Positions 6,912 to 14,749 of a stretch of 19,422 bases of DNA are shown here, piece after piece. The position numbers and the translations under genes were made by a program. The DNA lies in assembly GCA_036005605.1 (NCBI GenBank), contig DASYQJ010000268.1, positions 1 to 19,422 on the forward strand, read 5' to 3'. Within the stretch, counting starts at the first letter, position 1; the number at the start of each line of letters is the position of its first letter. Under the pieces are notes generated by a model that worked only from the letters and a program-made list of their open reading frames with translations, searched no databases and was not told the DNA's origin. Source of the stretch: JALZAA01 sp036005605 (GTDB lineage Bacteria > Actinomycetota > Acidimicrobiia > IMCC26256 > JACDBD01).

Positions 6912-8312
6912 ATGGCTCTGTTCGTGGTCCGCCACCAGCACGACGCCGAGCGATGCCCGGCGACCGACCCGGACATGGGCGCGACGCTCCTCAATTACCT
7001 GAGCCGTCCCAACGTCAGACAGCAGGGCGTCGAGATCAAGGGCGAGGCCGTCGTCCAAGGCGAGCACACGCTCTACATGATCATCGACTCCGACGACGAA
7101 GGAACGGTTCGCGAGTTCATGCAACCGTTCGCGCTGGCGGGCAGCGTCGACGTCTATCCCGCGTCGACGTGTGCCGGGGTCGTGGCCAGCGGCGGTTGCG
7201 CGACGCCGATGCCGGTCCTCGACGATGTCGCGCCGCCGTTTGATCCGGAGGACGCCTGCCTGCGTGCGATCGACGCCGGGCTGGTCGTGCATCGAGCCCA
7301 TCCGCTGAACTGCGAGACGTCGATCCCCGCCCTGATCGGCGGGGTTGTGATGCCGAACGCGCACTTCTATGTACGCAACCATTTCCAGATGCCCGCGCTC
7401 GATCCGGCGACGTGGAGGCTAAACGTAGGCGGCGTCGTCGAGCGGCCGTTGGGCCTGAGCTTGCGCGACCTCATGAACATGCCGTCGCAGGCACTCGTGG
7501 TCACGCTCGAATGCGCGGGGAATGGCCGAGCAATGTTCGACCCGCCGGCTGAGGGCGAGCAATGGGGCCTGGGCGCGGTGAGCACTGCCGAGTGGACCGG
7601 AGTACCGCTGGTCGAGGTGCTGGACCGGGCCGGCGTGAAAGCAAACGCGCGCGAAGTGGTGTTCCGGGGTGCCGACCGTGGAGAACTCCCGGGCAAGACG
7701 GAGACGATCGGGTTCGAGCGGAGCCTCAAGCTCGATGACGCGCGGGACTCCGACGTGCTGCTGGCGTACGCCATGAACGGTGAGGCGCTTCCGATCCAGC
7801 ACGGTTATCCGCTCCGCGTCGTGGTACCCGGCTGGTACGCCGTGGCATCGGTGAAATGGCTCACCGAGATCGAGGCCATCGAAGGCCCCTTCGACGGCCA
7901 CTACCAGACCGGTAGCTATTTCTACGAGCACCAGCGAGACGGCGAATTCGTCAGAGAGCCAGCCACGTTGCAGCGCGTCCGCGCGTTGGTCACCGAACCC
8001 AAGCCAGACGAAGAGCTCGAGCGCGGCGATCTCGCGATTCGCGGCGTCGCGTGGTCAGGGGCGGCACCGATCTCTCGGGTCGAAGTGCGCATCGGTACCG
8101 GTGACTGGCAGGACGCTCGCCTGCTCAGTGGCCGCCACCGGCACAGCTGGCAGTGGTGGGAGTTGATCACGCGCATCCACGAACGGGGCGAAATGATCAT
8201 TCGCGTCCGGGCCTTCGACCTCGCGGGCCGCTCCCAGCCCGCCGACCCCGAATGGAACCGCCTCGGCTACGGCAACAACGCCGTCCAGAGGGTGCCGGTC
8301 TCCATCAAGTAG
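6912..8312 (+). CDS. Sulfite-oxidase-family molybdopterin enzyme with an extra N-terminal domain
   Basis: A 466-aa protein. Residues about 1-97 form a small domain (MALFVVRHQHDAERCPA; later HTLYMIIDSDDEGTVREFM and a CAGVVASGGC ending with C87 and C96) whose function I do not know. Residues about 110-350 are the oxidoreductase molybdopterin-binding domain: YVRNHFQMP (153-161, with the R-N-H pocket residues), LECAGNGR with the molybdenum-ligand C201, and GYPLRVVVPGWYAVASVKW. Residues about 355-466 are the Mo-cofactor dimerisation domain, ending in GYGNNAVQRVPV. There is no heme-b5 domain, Tat signal or membrane segment, so it is probably cytoplasmic. The substrate may be sulfite or another oxyanion, and the electron acceptor is not encoded nearby. 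It diverges from the thioesterase gene. Confidence 0.88.
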   Translation: MALFVVRHQHDAERCPATDPDMGATLLNYLSRPNVRQQGVEIKGEAVVQGEHTLYMIIDSDDEGTVREFMQPFALAGSVDVYPASTCAGVVASGGCATPMPVLDDVAPPFDPEDACLRAIDAGLVVHRAHPLNCETSIPALIGGVVMPNAHFYVRNHFQMPALDPATWRLNVGGVVERPLGLSLRDLMNMPSQALVVTLECAGNGRAMFDPPAEGEQWGLGAVSTAEWTGVPLVEVLDRAGVKANAREVVFRGADRGELPGKTETIGFERSLKLDDARDSDVLLAYAMNGEALPIQHGYPLRVVVPGWYAVASVKWLTEIEAIEGPFDGHYQTGSYFYEHQRDGEFVREPATLQRVRALVTEPKPDEELERGDLAIRGVAWSGAAPISRVEVRIGTGDWQDARLLSGRHRHSWQWWELITRIHERGEMIIRVRAFDLAGRSQPADPEWNRLGYGNNAVQRVPVSIK

Positions 8313-8319
8313 ACGCGCC

Positions 8320-8345
8320 GACGGGTACTACGTCAGTCCCCCGTC
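8320..8345. terminator. Possible hairpin at a convergent gene junction
   Basis: GACGGG (8320-8325) and CCCGTC (8340-8345) pair across a 14-base loop between the end of the molybdoenzyme gene and the end of the convergent EF-Tu-domain-2-like gene, overlapping the tail of the latter. There is no T-tract, so termination is only a possibility. Confidence 0.25.
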
Positions 8346-8596
8346 ACGCGGTACACGTCGTCGTGCTCCCGCGCCCGCTCGGACACTTGGATGCCCACGC
8401 TGTCACCGACCTTCGCCGCGTCGACGGGCACGTGCTCGAGCTCCATCGACCCGACCTCCTGCGTGAAATCCGAGTGCGCGCCTGCGACCCGTATGGTGTC
8501 GCCGACGCGCAGTTCTCCGGCGGTGATGTCCACGATGGCAACGTGGGGCTTGCCGAAATAGTGCGTCACCGTTCCTACGCGTTGCTCCCCCATCAT
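8333..8596 (-). CDS. Stand-alone EF-Tu domain 2-like beta-barrel protein
   Basis: An 87-aa protein resembling the second (beta-barrel) domain of translational GTPases without the GTPase domain. The pattern G-V-THYFGKPHVAIVDI, then LRVGDTIRVAG, DFTQEVGSMELEHVPVD, and AKVGDSVGIQVSERAREHDDVY fits the small translation-factor-like proteins found sporadically in bacteria and archaea. Their role is not known. The start is one of two consecutive ATGs (8596 and 8593) after GAGAGGAGC; the second has the better spacing. The gene diverges from the SHOCT gene across a 197-bp gap that carries a 17-bp palindrome. Confidence 0.8.
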   Translation of the reverse strand: MMGEQRVGTVTHYFGKPHVAIVDITAGELRVGDTIRVAGAHSDFTQEVGSMELEHVPVDAAKVGDSVGIQVSERAREHDDVYRVTGD

Positions 8597-8714
8597 GCTC
8601 CTCTCGGCTCCGTGTCCCATCTCCGGTTGCCGAAGGTTTGGTCAACGAGAGGGTACTGACGGGTCCCGCCCGTCCGCGGCCGACAAAGGATGAGGGCAGC
8701 GAGGTCGGCTCCCT

Positions 8715-8731
8715 TCATCCGTTGCGGATGA
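8715..8731. promoter_or_regulatory. 17-bp palindrome TCATCC-N5-GGATGA (candidate operator, site 1)
   Basis: TCATCC-GTTGC-GGATGA; pairing extends to 7 bp per arm (TCATCCG/CGGATGA). It lies in the divergent gap between the EF-Tu-domain-2-like gene and the SHOCT gene, 62 bp upstream of the latter's ATG. A separate GGATGA half-site occurs at 8688-8693. The same architecture recurs at 16643 and 16673, which suggests a common dimeric regulator. Confidence 0.5.
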
Positions 8732-8793
8732 TGACCCACGTCGGGACCCTCCGTATCGTCCGGAGAGGAGGTCCCAGGGCCGAGGAGGCAGCA

Positions 8794-9084
8794 ATGGGAA
8801 TGATGTTCCGGCCGAGGCGCCCGTTGATGCGAGTGGCGGCGGGAGCGGCGACGGCCACCGTTGCCTACAAGGCCGGCCAGCGTCGCAACCAGCAGAACCA
8901 GTACAACGACCAGGCCCAGGCCGCCTACGCACAGACGCAGGCCGCGCCCCCGCAGGCAGCGCCGGCTGCACCGGCACCGGCCGACTCGACGGCCGAGCTG
9001 GAGCGGTTGGCCAAGCTGCACGAGTCGGGCGCGCTGAACGACGAGGAGTTCGCGGCGGCGAAGTCGAAGCTGCTCGGGCTCTGA
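8794..9084 (+). CDS. Small SHOCT-domain protein
   Basis: A 96-aa protein. The N-terminus (MGMMFRPRRPLM) is basic and is followed by a short, weakly hydrophobic Ala-rich stretch (13-26). A low-complexity Gln/Ala/Pro linker runs from about 29 to 62. The C-terminus is a SHOCT domain: ELERLAKLHESGALNDEEF (68-86) and AAKSKLLGL, a short helix-turn-helix module common at the ends of actinobacterial proteins and thought to mediate oligomerisation or protein contacts. The ATG at 8794 is preceded by GAGGAGG with a 6-base spacer. The next gene starts 31 bp after the stop on the same strand, suggesting an operon. The function is unknown. Confidence 0.85.
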   Translation: MGMMFRPRRPLMRVAAGAATATVAYKAGQRRNQQNQYNDQAQAAYAQTQAAPPQAAPAAPAPADSTAELERLAKLHESGALNDEEFAAAKSKLLGL

Positions 9085-9115
9085 GGAAGTTCGTGGAGCG
9101 GGCAGAGGAGGCGTG

Positions 9116-9547
9116 ATGGGAAACAGCGCTGATCGGGCTGCGGTGCTGGTGCAGGCAATCGAGGCGACCGTTGCTGGTGACAGCCGGGTCGTTCGTGACC
9201 TGTACGCCGACGACGTGCAAGGTTGGTCGCCGGTGATGACGGTGTCGTCGGCCGCGGAGCTGGCGGTCGAGCTCGAAGACCGCCAGGAGGCGTTCTCCGA
9301 CATCGACCTCGAGGTCACGCCACTGGACGTCGGTGACGATCAAGCGTGCGTCGAGTGGATCGCGACTGCGACACACTCCGGGCCGCTGGTCGTCGACGAA
9401 GAGGTCGTGGTCGAACCAACCGGAGGGCGATTCACGCTGCGCGGTGTCACGGTCGCCGACTTCGAGGGCGACCGCATTCGGGCTTTCCGCCAATACTGGG
9501 ACGAAGTCTCACTGCTCGAGCAACTCCAGCTTCTTCCTTCGGAGTAA
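9116..9547 (+). CDS. NTF2/SnoaL-like domain protein
   Basis: A 143-aa protein with the cone-shaped alpha+beta fold of the NTF2-like superfamily. An N-terminal helix (AAVLVQAIEATVAGDSRVVRD) leads into LYADDVQGWSP, the typical position where these proteins begin the pocket. The C-terminal strands carry GGRFTLRGVTVADFEGDRIRAFRQYWD, matching the SnoaL-like consensus of a G--I---R-Y-D ending. Such proteins may be enzymes or ligand binders; no catalytic set is certain here. The ATG at 9116 has AGAGGAG just upstream (GTG at 9113 is also in frame). It follows the SHOCT gene by 31 bp. Confidence 0.82.
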   Translation: MGNSADRAAVLVQAIEATVAGDSRVVRDLYADDVQGWSPVMTVSSAAELAVELEDRQEAFSDIDLEVTPLDVGDDQACVEWIATATHSGPLVVDEEVVVEPTGGRFTLRGVTVADFEGDRIRAFRQYWDEVSLLEQLQLLPSE

Positions 9548-9569
9548 AAGCACCAAGAGTTCACGATTC

Positions 9570-9587
9570 AGGGCCTCTCAGCCCTTT
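9570..9587 (+). terminator. Weak candidate terminator after the NTF2-like gene
   Basis: AGGGC-CTCTCA-GCCCT followed by TT, 23 bp after the stop codon. The stem has only 5 bp and the T-run is short, so this is a tentative call. Confidence 0.25.
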
Positions 9588-9671
9588 ACTCCACGCGCGC
9601 AGAACGGGCAGGCTGTCGCAGTGGCAGGACGCGCTTCAGATATGCGAGGCGCGCCGGGATCCGGCGTATCG

Positions 9672-11903
9672 ATGGAGGGCTTGCTCGAAGGAGTTCTCCA
9701 ATTCGTCCCGAGCGAGGTCAAGCTGCGACGCCCCGAGCTTCGGCCCGGAGTCGTCCCTCGCCCGGACCTCACCGCGCGTCTCGACGCGAGCGACGCGACC
9801 GTCGCGCTGGTCGTGGCGCCTCCCGGATACGGCAAGACGACCCTCGTGACCCAGCTGACGGCCGGAGCCGAGCAGCCCTTCGCCTGGCTGACGGTCACCG
9901 AGGAGGACAACGACCCCTCGGCGCTCCTCGCGTACCTCGCGCTCGCGCTCGACACGATCGAGTCGCTCGATCCGCAGACGTTCGCCGCGCTGGCGATGTC
10001 GGAGGCGGACCTCGTGAGCATTCGTCTACCGCGTCTCGGCAACGTGCTCGCCAACCGGTCGTTGCCGTTCGTGCTCGTGCTCGACGATGTCCACCTGTTG
10101 CACTCGTCCGGATCGGTCGCCGTGCTCGAGCGGCTGGCCGACGAGATGCCGCCCGGCTCGCAGCTCGTGCTCGCCGGTCGCAGCGACCCTCCACTCTCGC
10201 TCCCGCGCATGCGCGCCAACGGCGAGCTTCTCCGCATCGGGCCAGACAGCCTTGCGATGAGCGAGCCTGAAGCCCAGCTCCTCCTCGAGCACGCCGGCGT
10301 CGAGCTCGGCGGTCGGGCGCTCGAGTCCCTCGTCCTTCAGATCGAAGGATGGCCGGCCGGCCTCTATCTGGCCGCGATGGCGCTGCGCGAATCCGAGAAC
10401 CCTGCCGCCGCCGCCGAGCGTTTCGCCGGCCACGACCGCCTGGTCGCCGACTACCTGCGCGATGAGGCTCTGCGCACGTTTCCGGGAGAGCTCCGGGAGT
10501 TCCTGGTTGGGTCCTCGGTGCTCGATCGTCTGTCGGCACGAGTGTGTGACGATGTTCTCGAGCGCACCGACTCGGCTCGAATGCTCGACGAGATCGACGC
10601 GTCGAACCTGTTTCTCGTCCCCCTCGATCGACGCGGCGAGTGGTACCGCTACCACCACCTCTTCCGAGACATGCTCGGTGGCGAGCTCGACCGCCTCGAC
10701 CCATCGATCAAATCAGCGTTGCACGCACGCGCCAGCACGTGGTGGGAACTGCACGGCGACATCGACGCCGCCCTCCGCCACGCGCGGGCGGAGGGTGACA
10801 TCGACCGCATGTCCGCTTTGATCTGGTGCAATGCCCCGGGGTACCTCAGTCGAGGGCGCACTGCCACGGTGACGCGGTGGCTCGAGCCGTTCACGCCCGA
10901 CGATGTCGCGGCGCATCCTCCCCTCGCGCTCGCCGCTGCTTGGTGGTCACTGACAGCGGGCGACACGGCGAGCATCAGCCACTGGACGTCACTCGCCGAG
11001 CGGGGCGACAACGAGGTCTTGCCCGACGGCACGTCCCTCCGTTCGGCCGTGCTCCTGCTGCACGCCCTCGGCGGCCACGACGGCCTGGCGCGCGCCCGAG
11101 ACGACGCCGCACTTGCGTTCGAGCTGGACCGACCCGACAGCCCGTTCCGTCCGATCGCGCGGTTCGTCGAGGGCAGCGCGCTCCGGCTCCTCGGGGATCG
11201 CCAGCTCGCCCGCGACAGGCTGCAAGACGGCGTGCGACTGTCCGGGGTGCTTCATCCCGCCATCCATGTCCACTGCCTGGCGTACCTCGCGCTTCTGTCG
11301 ATGGAGGACGGCGACGCGGCGGGCGGAGCGTCCCAGATCGGCCATGCGATGCGGGAGATCGACCGGTACGTCCTCGGCGAACGGCCGGCCATGGCGCTCG
11401 CGTACGCGGTCGCGGCGCTGTCGCATGCCCGCCAGGGTGAGACTGCCGAGGCCCGGGCGGCGGCGAAACACGGGCTCTGGCTGCTCGAGAAGCTCACTGG
11501 CATCGGCGCGGGCTTGATCGCCGACGCCGGACTCTCTCTGGCGCGCGCGACGCTGCTGCTCGGCGACGTGAGCACGTCACGGATGCTCGTGCGCGAAGCC
11601 CATCGCATCGTCGCCAGATACCCGGACTCGGGAGTGCTCCCTGAGCGGCTCACCGAGGTCGAACGGATGACCGACGCATCCACCGTCCCGGTCGGGCTGG
11701 CCGCCACGCCGCTGACGCCCGCCGAGATGCGAGTGCTCCGCTACCTCCCGACCCACTTGAGCTTCGAGGCGATCGCGGAGGAGCTCATCGTGTCTCGCAA
11801 CACGGTGAAGACCCAGGCGATCGCCGCGTACCGGAAGCTCGGCGTGAGCTCCCGCGCCGAGGCCGTCGAACAGGCGCGCGGACTCGGCCTGCTGGACGAG
11901 TAG
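9672..11903 (+). CDS. MalT-like ATP-binding LuxR-family transcriptional regulator
   Basis: A 743-aa signal-transduction ATPase with a LuxR DNA-binding tail. The Walker A motif APPGYGKTT is at 49-57 and Walker B LVLDDVH at 135-141. The ATPase part continues with LVLAGRSDPPLSLPRMRANGE (sensor region) and a winged-helix segment ending RYHHLFRDML. From about 340 to 670 is an alpha-helical, TPR-like repeat region. The C-terminal HTH (about 681-743) reads LTPAEMRVLRYLPTHLSFEA and then IAEELIVSRNTVKTQ, the LuxR recognition helix. Such regulators sense a ligand through the repeat region and activate transcription. The start is uncertain: ATG 9672 precedes the conserved region closely, ATG 9642 is an alternative, and neither has a strong ribosome site. 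Its stop codon abuts the start of the MFS exporter, its likely target. Confidence 0.88.
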   Translation: MEGLLEGVLQFVPSEVKLRRPELRPGVVPRPDLTARLDASDATVALVVAPPGYGKTTLVTQLTAGAEQPFAWLTVTEEDNDPSALLAYLALALDTIESLDPQTFAALAMSEADLVSIRLPRLGNVLANRSLPFVLVLDDVHLLHSSGSVAVLERLADEMPPGSQLVLAGRSDPPLSLPRMRANGELLRIGPDSLAMSEPEAQLLLEHAGVELGGRALESLVLQIEGWPAGLYLAAMALRESENPAAAAERFAGHDRLVADYLRDEALRTFPGELREFLVGSSVLDRLSARVCDDVLERTDSARMLDEIDASNLFLVPLDRRGEWYRYHHLFRDMLGGELDRLDPSIKSALHARASTWWELHGDIDAALRHARAEGDIDRMSALIWCNAPGYLSRGRTATVTRWLEPFTPDDVAAHPPLALAAAWWSLTAGDTASISHWTSLAERGDNEVLPDGTSLRSAVLLLHALGGHDGLARARDDAALAFELDRPDSPFRPIARFVEGSALRLLGDRQLARDRLQDGVRLSGVLHPAIHVHCLAYLALLSMEDGDAAGGASQIGHAMREIDRYVLGERPAMALAYAVAALSHARQGETAEARAAAKHGLWLLEKLTGIGAGLIADAGLSLARATLLLGDVSTSRMLVREAHRIVARYPDSGVLPERLTEVERMTDASTVPVGLAATPLTPAEMRVLRYLPTHLSFEAIAEELIVSRNTVKTQAIAAYRKLGVSSRAEAVEQARGLGLLDE

Positions 11904-13535
11904 ATGGCCCGGACCGACACATCGGGCACCGCGGCCGCGACGGCACCAGCTGCGAAGACGTCGAAAGCCCCGGCCCGGCCCGGGCTCGTCCTCATCGCGC
12001 TCATCCTGGTGGCGGCGGTCGCCAACCTGAACCTCGCGGTCGCCAACGTCGCCCTGCCCGACATCGGCATCGCGTTCGACTCGTCCCAGACCACGCTCGA
12101 CCTCGTCGCCGTCGGGTACTCGCTCGGCCTTGCGGCGTCCGTGCTCTATCTGGGCGCGCTGGGAGACCGCTACGGGCGCAAGATGATGCTTGTCCTCGGC
12201 ATCTCCCTGTCGATTCCGGCGTCCATCGCGGCCGCCTACGCGCCATCTGACGGCTTCCTCATCTTCGCCCGCATCGTGGGCGGCGTCTCCGCCGGCATGG
12301 CGTTCCCGACGACGCTGGCGCTCATCACCGCGCTGTGGGCGGGCCCGGCGCGCACGAAGGCGATCGCCTTGTGGTCGGCGATCGGTGGTGGACTGTCGGC
12401 CCTCGGTCCCCTCGTGGCCGGCGGCATGCTCGAGAAATTCTGGTGGGGATCCGTATTCCTCGTGACCCTTCCACTCGCCGCGATCGCCCTCGTCCTGGCG
12501 GTCGCGCTCGTCCCGAGCCACGTCAACGAGACGAGCGACCCGGTCGACAACCTCGGCGGCATCATGTCGGCGATCTTGGTCGGCGCCCTCATCATCTCGA
12601 TCAACTTCGCCTCGGTCCCGAACGAGGGAACCCTGGCGATCGGGCTCGGGGTGATCGCGGCCGCGGCGGCGATCGCGTTCTTCATCCGGCAGCGTCGCGC
12701 GCGGAATCCCCTGTACGACCTGCACGTCGCGGCGCGCCGTATCTTCTGGGTGGCGGCTGTGGCCGGCATCATCGTGTTCGGATCCCTCATGGCGGCCATG
12801 TTCATCGGTCAGCAATTCCTGCAGAACGTGCTCGGATACTCGACGCTGGAGGCCGGAGCATCCATCCTCCCCGCGGTCTTCCTCATGGTTCTCGTCGCGC
12901 CGAGGTCGGCGAAGCTCATCGAGGCGCGGGGTGCGCGCTTCACGCTGTTGCTGGGGTATGTCTTCGTGCTGCTCGGCTTCCTGACGATGTATGCCCTGTG
13001 GGACGAGGGGACGCCCTACTGGGAGGTCGGGCTCGCGTACGCGTTCGTGGGCATCGGAGTCGGCTTCGCCGGCACGCCGGCGTCGCACTCGCTCACCGGG
13101 TCCGTCCCCGTGAAGCGCGCCGGGATGGCCTCTGGTACGGCCGACCTCCAGCGCGATCTCGGCGGCGCCATCATGCAGTCGATCCTCGGCGCTCTCCTGA
13201 CCGCCGGCTACTCGGCGGCTGTCGCAAGCGCGATCGCGGCGGCGCCGAACGGCAATCAGATCAGTGACAAGACCGAGGCCCAGCTCGAGCAGTCCTTCGC
13301 CGGCGCGGCGAACATCGCCAAGCTCGAACCGCAGTACGCCAAGCAGATCATCGCCGGCGCGCAGTCGTCGTTCGTCGACGGCGCCGACTGGGCGTACGTC
13401 GCCGGGATCGTGGCGATCCTCCTGGGCGCCGCCGTCGTGTATTTCTTCTATCCGAAGAAGGACGACGAGAAGCGGCTGCTCGCCGAGTACGTCGAAGAGG
13501 ACACCGCCGGCGGGGTCACGTCAGCCGGCAGCTAA
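11904..13535 (+). CDS. DHA2-type MFS multidrug efflux transporter
   Basis: A 543-aa major facilitator of the EmrB/QacA type with 14 predicted membrane spans, which should export drugs or other hydrophobic compounds using the proton gradient. A 25-residue Ala/Thr-rich cytoplasmic start leads into the first span (GLVLIALILVAAVANLNLAV). The motif-A loop LGALGDRYGRKMML is at 83-96, and the ALGPLVAGG element (about 165-175) is the antiporter motif C. A long extracytoplasmic loop (about 445-485; NGNQISDKTEAQLEQ) before the last span is usual for the family. The ATG directly follows the TAG of the LuxR gene with no spacer and no independent ribosome site, so translation probably depends on re-initiation. 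The substrate is unknown. Confidence 0.92.
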   Translation: MARTDTSGTAAATAPAAKTSKAPARPGLVLIALILVAAVANLNLAVANVALPDIGIAFDSSQTTLDLVAVGYSLGLAASVLYLGALGDRYGRKMMLVLGISLSIPASIAAAYAPSDGFLIFARIVGGVSAGMAFPTTLALITALWAGPARTKAIALWSAIGGGLSALGPLVAGGMLEKFWWGSVFLVTLPLAAIALVLAVALVPSHVNETSDPVDNLGGIMSAILVGALIISINFASVPNEGTLAIGLGVIAAAAAIAFFIRQRRARNPLYDLHVAARRIFWVAAVAGIIVFGSLMAAMFIGQQFLQNVLGYSTLEAGASILPAVFLMVLVAPRSAKLIEARGARFTLLLGYVFVLLGFLTMYALWDEGTPYWEVGLAYAFVGIGVGFAGTPASHSLTGSVPVKRAGMASGTADLQRDLGGAIMQSILGALLTAGYSAAVASAIAAAPNGNQISDKTEAQLEQSFAGAANIAKLEPQYAKQIIAGAQSSFVDGADWAYVAGIVAILLGAAVVYFFYPKKDDEKRLLAEYVEEDTAGGVTSAGS

Positions 13536-13565
13536 CGTCGAACCGATCGAGAAAGGCGGCATTGC

Positions 13566-13703
13566 ATGAGCGCGGCAGGCAGAATCACGAACCTTCGCCA
13601 GAAGCCGCTCGCGGGCGCGCCGTTCTGGCTCGTTCTCCTGGCGCTGTGGGGCGTCATGGAGCTCGCCTGGCGCTGGCGGAGGGTCCGCGCCCGGATCTCC
13701 TGA
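13566..13703 (+). CDS. 45-aa single-span membrane peptide
   Basis: A small open frame MSAAGRITNLRQKPLAG followed by a hydrophobic segment APFWLVLLALWGVMELAW (about 18-35) and a basic tail RWRRVRARIS. One transmembrane helix with a positively charged C-terminus is the natural reading. The ATG at 13566 is preceded by GAAAGGCGG at a workable distance. It starts 30 bp after the MFS stop, so it may be co-transcribed with that exporter. I do not recognise a family; small accessory peptides of transporters are known, but that role is only a guess. Confidence 0.5.
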   Translation: MSAAGRITNLRQKPLAGAPFWLVLLALWGVMELAWRWRRVRARIS

Positions 13704-13753
13704 TCGAATCTGCTCCGAGCAGGAGCGGGGGCGGCGGCCCACGTGCCGGCGTG

Positions 13754-13785
13754 GGGATCGGCGCCGTTGCGAGCCGGCTGATCCC
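13754..13785 (+). promoter_or_regulatory. Leader hairpin abutting a ribosome binding site
   Basis: GGGATCGGC (13754-13762) pairs with GCTGATCCC (13777-13785) as nine pairs including one G-U, across a 14-base loop. The AGGAGG site of the next gene begins at the very next base (13786). It could modulate translation of the cyclase-family hydrolase; this is inferred from position only. Confidence 0.3.
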
Positions 13786-13791
13786 AGGAGG
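13786..13791 (+). promoter_or_regulatory. Ribosome binding site fixing a GTG start
   Basis: AGGAGG four bases before the GTG at 13796 sets the start of the cyclase-family hydrolase; the frame is open further upstream but lacks a comparable site. Confidence 0.6.
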
Positions 13792-13795
13792 ACGC

Positions 13796-14749
13796 GTGCC
13801 GAGGACCACGAACGCGGATGACCGGTCGGCGCCGCTCAGCAGCACGGAATTCGACGCCCTGTACCACCGTCTGAAGCGCGCCGCGACGTGGGGTCCCTCG
13901 GACCGCCACGGCGCGCTCAACTACATCACGCCATCCGACGTGCTCGCTGCCGTGGGTGAGGTGCGATTGGGCACCACGGTGTCGCTTGCCCGCCCTGTCG
14001 AGTGCCTGCCATCAGCCGACAATCCCGAGCCCTGTGAACACCAGATGACGGGCCGGGCTGAGGGTGATGCGCGTGACCACAGGCTCGGCTTCGCGATGGA
14101 TCGGTTCACGATGAACGTCCACGGCAACGCTGACAGCCATATCGACGCGCTCTGTCACGTGATCTACGACGCCAAGCTCTACAACGACGTGGATGTGGCC
14201 GCGATCACCCCGACCGGGGCGTCGACGCTCTCCATCGACGTTGCTCGCGATGGCATCGTCGGTCGGGGCGTCCTGCTCGACATTCCACGCGTACGCGCAA
14301 CGTCGTGGTTGGAGCCCGGCGACCACGTGACCGCCGATGACCTTGCGGCCGCCGAGCGCGCCCAGCGCGTCCACGTCGGACAAGGCGACCTCCTCTTCGT
14401 CCGCGTCGGCCATAGCAAGCGCCGGGCCGATATCGGACCGTGGAACGCCGCTGACGCTCGCTCCGGCCTCCACCCGACCGCACTGGAGTTTCTTGCGGAC
14501 CGCCGGGTTGCTCTGCTCGGAAGCGACGGGAACAACGACACTGCGCCGTCCACGACAGAAGGCGTCGCATTTCCCGTTCACGTCCTCGCCGTGAACGCCA
14601 TGGGGCTGCATCTCTTGGACTACCTGCAGTTCGAGGACGTGGTCCCGTTGTGCGAGCAGCAGGATCGCTGGTCGTTCCTGTCCGTGATTGCCCCGCTCCG
14701 GCTTCTGGAGGCGACAGGCTCGCCTGTCAACCCGATCGCGATCTTGTGA
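13796..14749 (+). CDS. Cyclase-family (kynurenine formamidase-like) metal-dependent hydrolase
   Basis: A 317-aa protein of the putative cyclase/KynB superfamily, which hydrolyses amide or ester bonds with a bound divalent metal. The signature is HGNADSHIDALCH (109-121): H109, H115, D117 and H121 correspond to the metal-binding and catalytic residues of the usual H-G-T-H-x-D-x-P-x-H motif, here with Asn-Ala-Asp-Ser in place of Gly-Thr. WGPSDRHGALNYIT (32-45) is the conserved N-terminal block of the longer members of this family. GDLLFVRVGH and the EGVAFPVHVLAVNAMG region add the other active-site wall. At over 300 aa it belongs to the long subgroup rather than true kynurenine formamidase, so the substrate is unknown. 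The gene ends at the base next to the end of the convergent GH15 gene. Confidence 0.85.
   Translation: MPRTTNADDRSAPLSSTEFDALYHRLKRAATWGPSDRHGALNYITPSDVLAAVGEVRLGTTVSLARPVECLPSADNPEPCEHQMTGRAEGDARDHRLGFAMDRFTMNVHGNADSHIDALCHVIYDAKLYNDVDVAAITPTGASTLSIDVARDGIVGRGVLLDIPRVRATSWLEPGDHVTADDLAAAERAQRVHVGQGDLLFVRVGHSKRRADIGPWNAADARSGLHPTALEFLADRRVALLGSDGNNDTAPSTTEGVAFPVHVLAVNAMGLHLLDYLQFEDVVPLCEQQDRWSFLSVIAPLRLLEATGSPVNPIAIL

Noticed and set aside
8634..8655. GTTT...GGGTAC resembling an actinobacterial stress-sigma promoter before the SHOCT gene
   Set aside because: The spacing between the two elements is 11 bases, shorter than the usual 14-17, so I do not call a promoter.
8915..8990. Repetitive Gln/Ala/Pro-coding stretch in the SHOCT gene as a DNA repeat
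   Set aside because: It is a low-complexity protein linker with no regular nucleotide repeat unit.
9333..9671. Upstream extension of the LuxR regulator into the NTF2-like gene
   Set aside because: The extension overlaps the NTF2-like gene in another frame and is Ser/Arg-rich without resemblance to the regulator family; the conserved part begins just after 9672.
11577..13088. Minus-strand open frame (503 codons) opposite the MFS exporter
   Set aside because: It is a very Arg/Asp/Glu-rich translation with no domain, and the plus-strand transporter explains the region.
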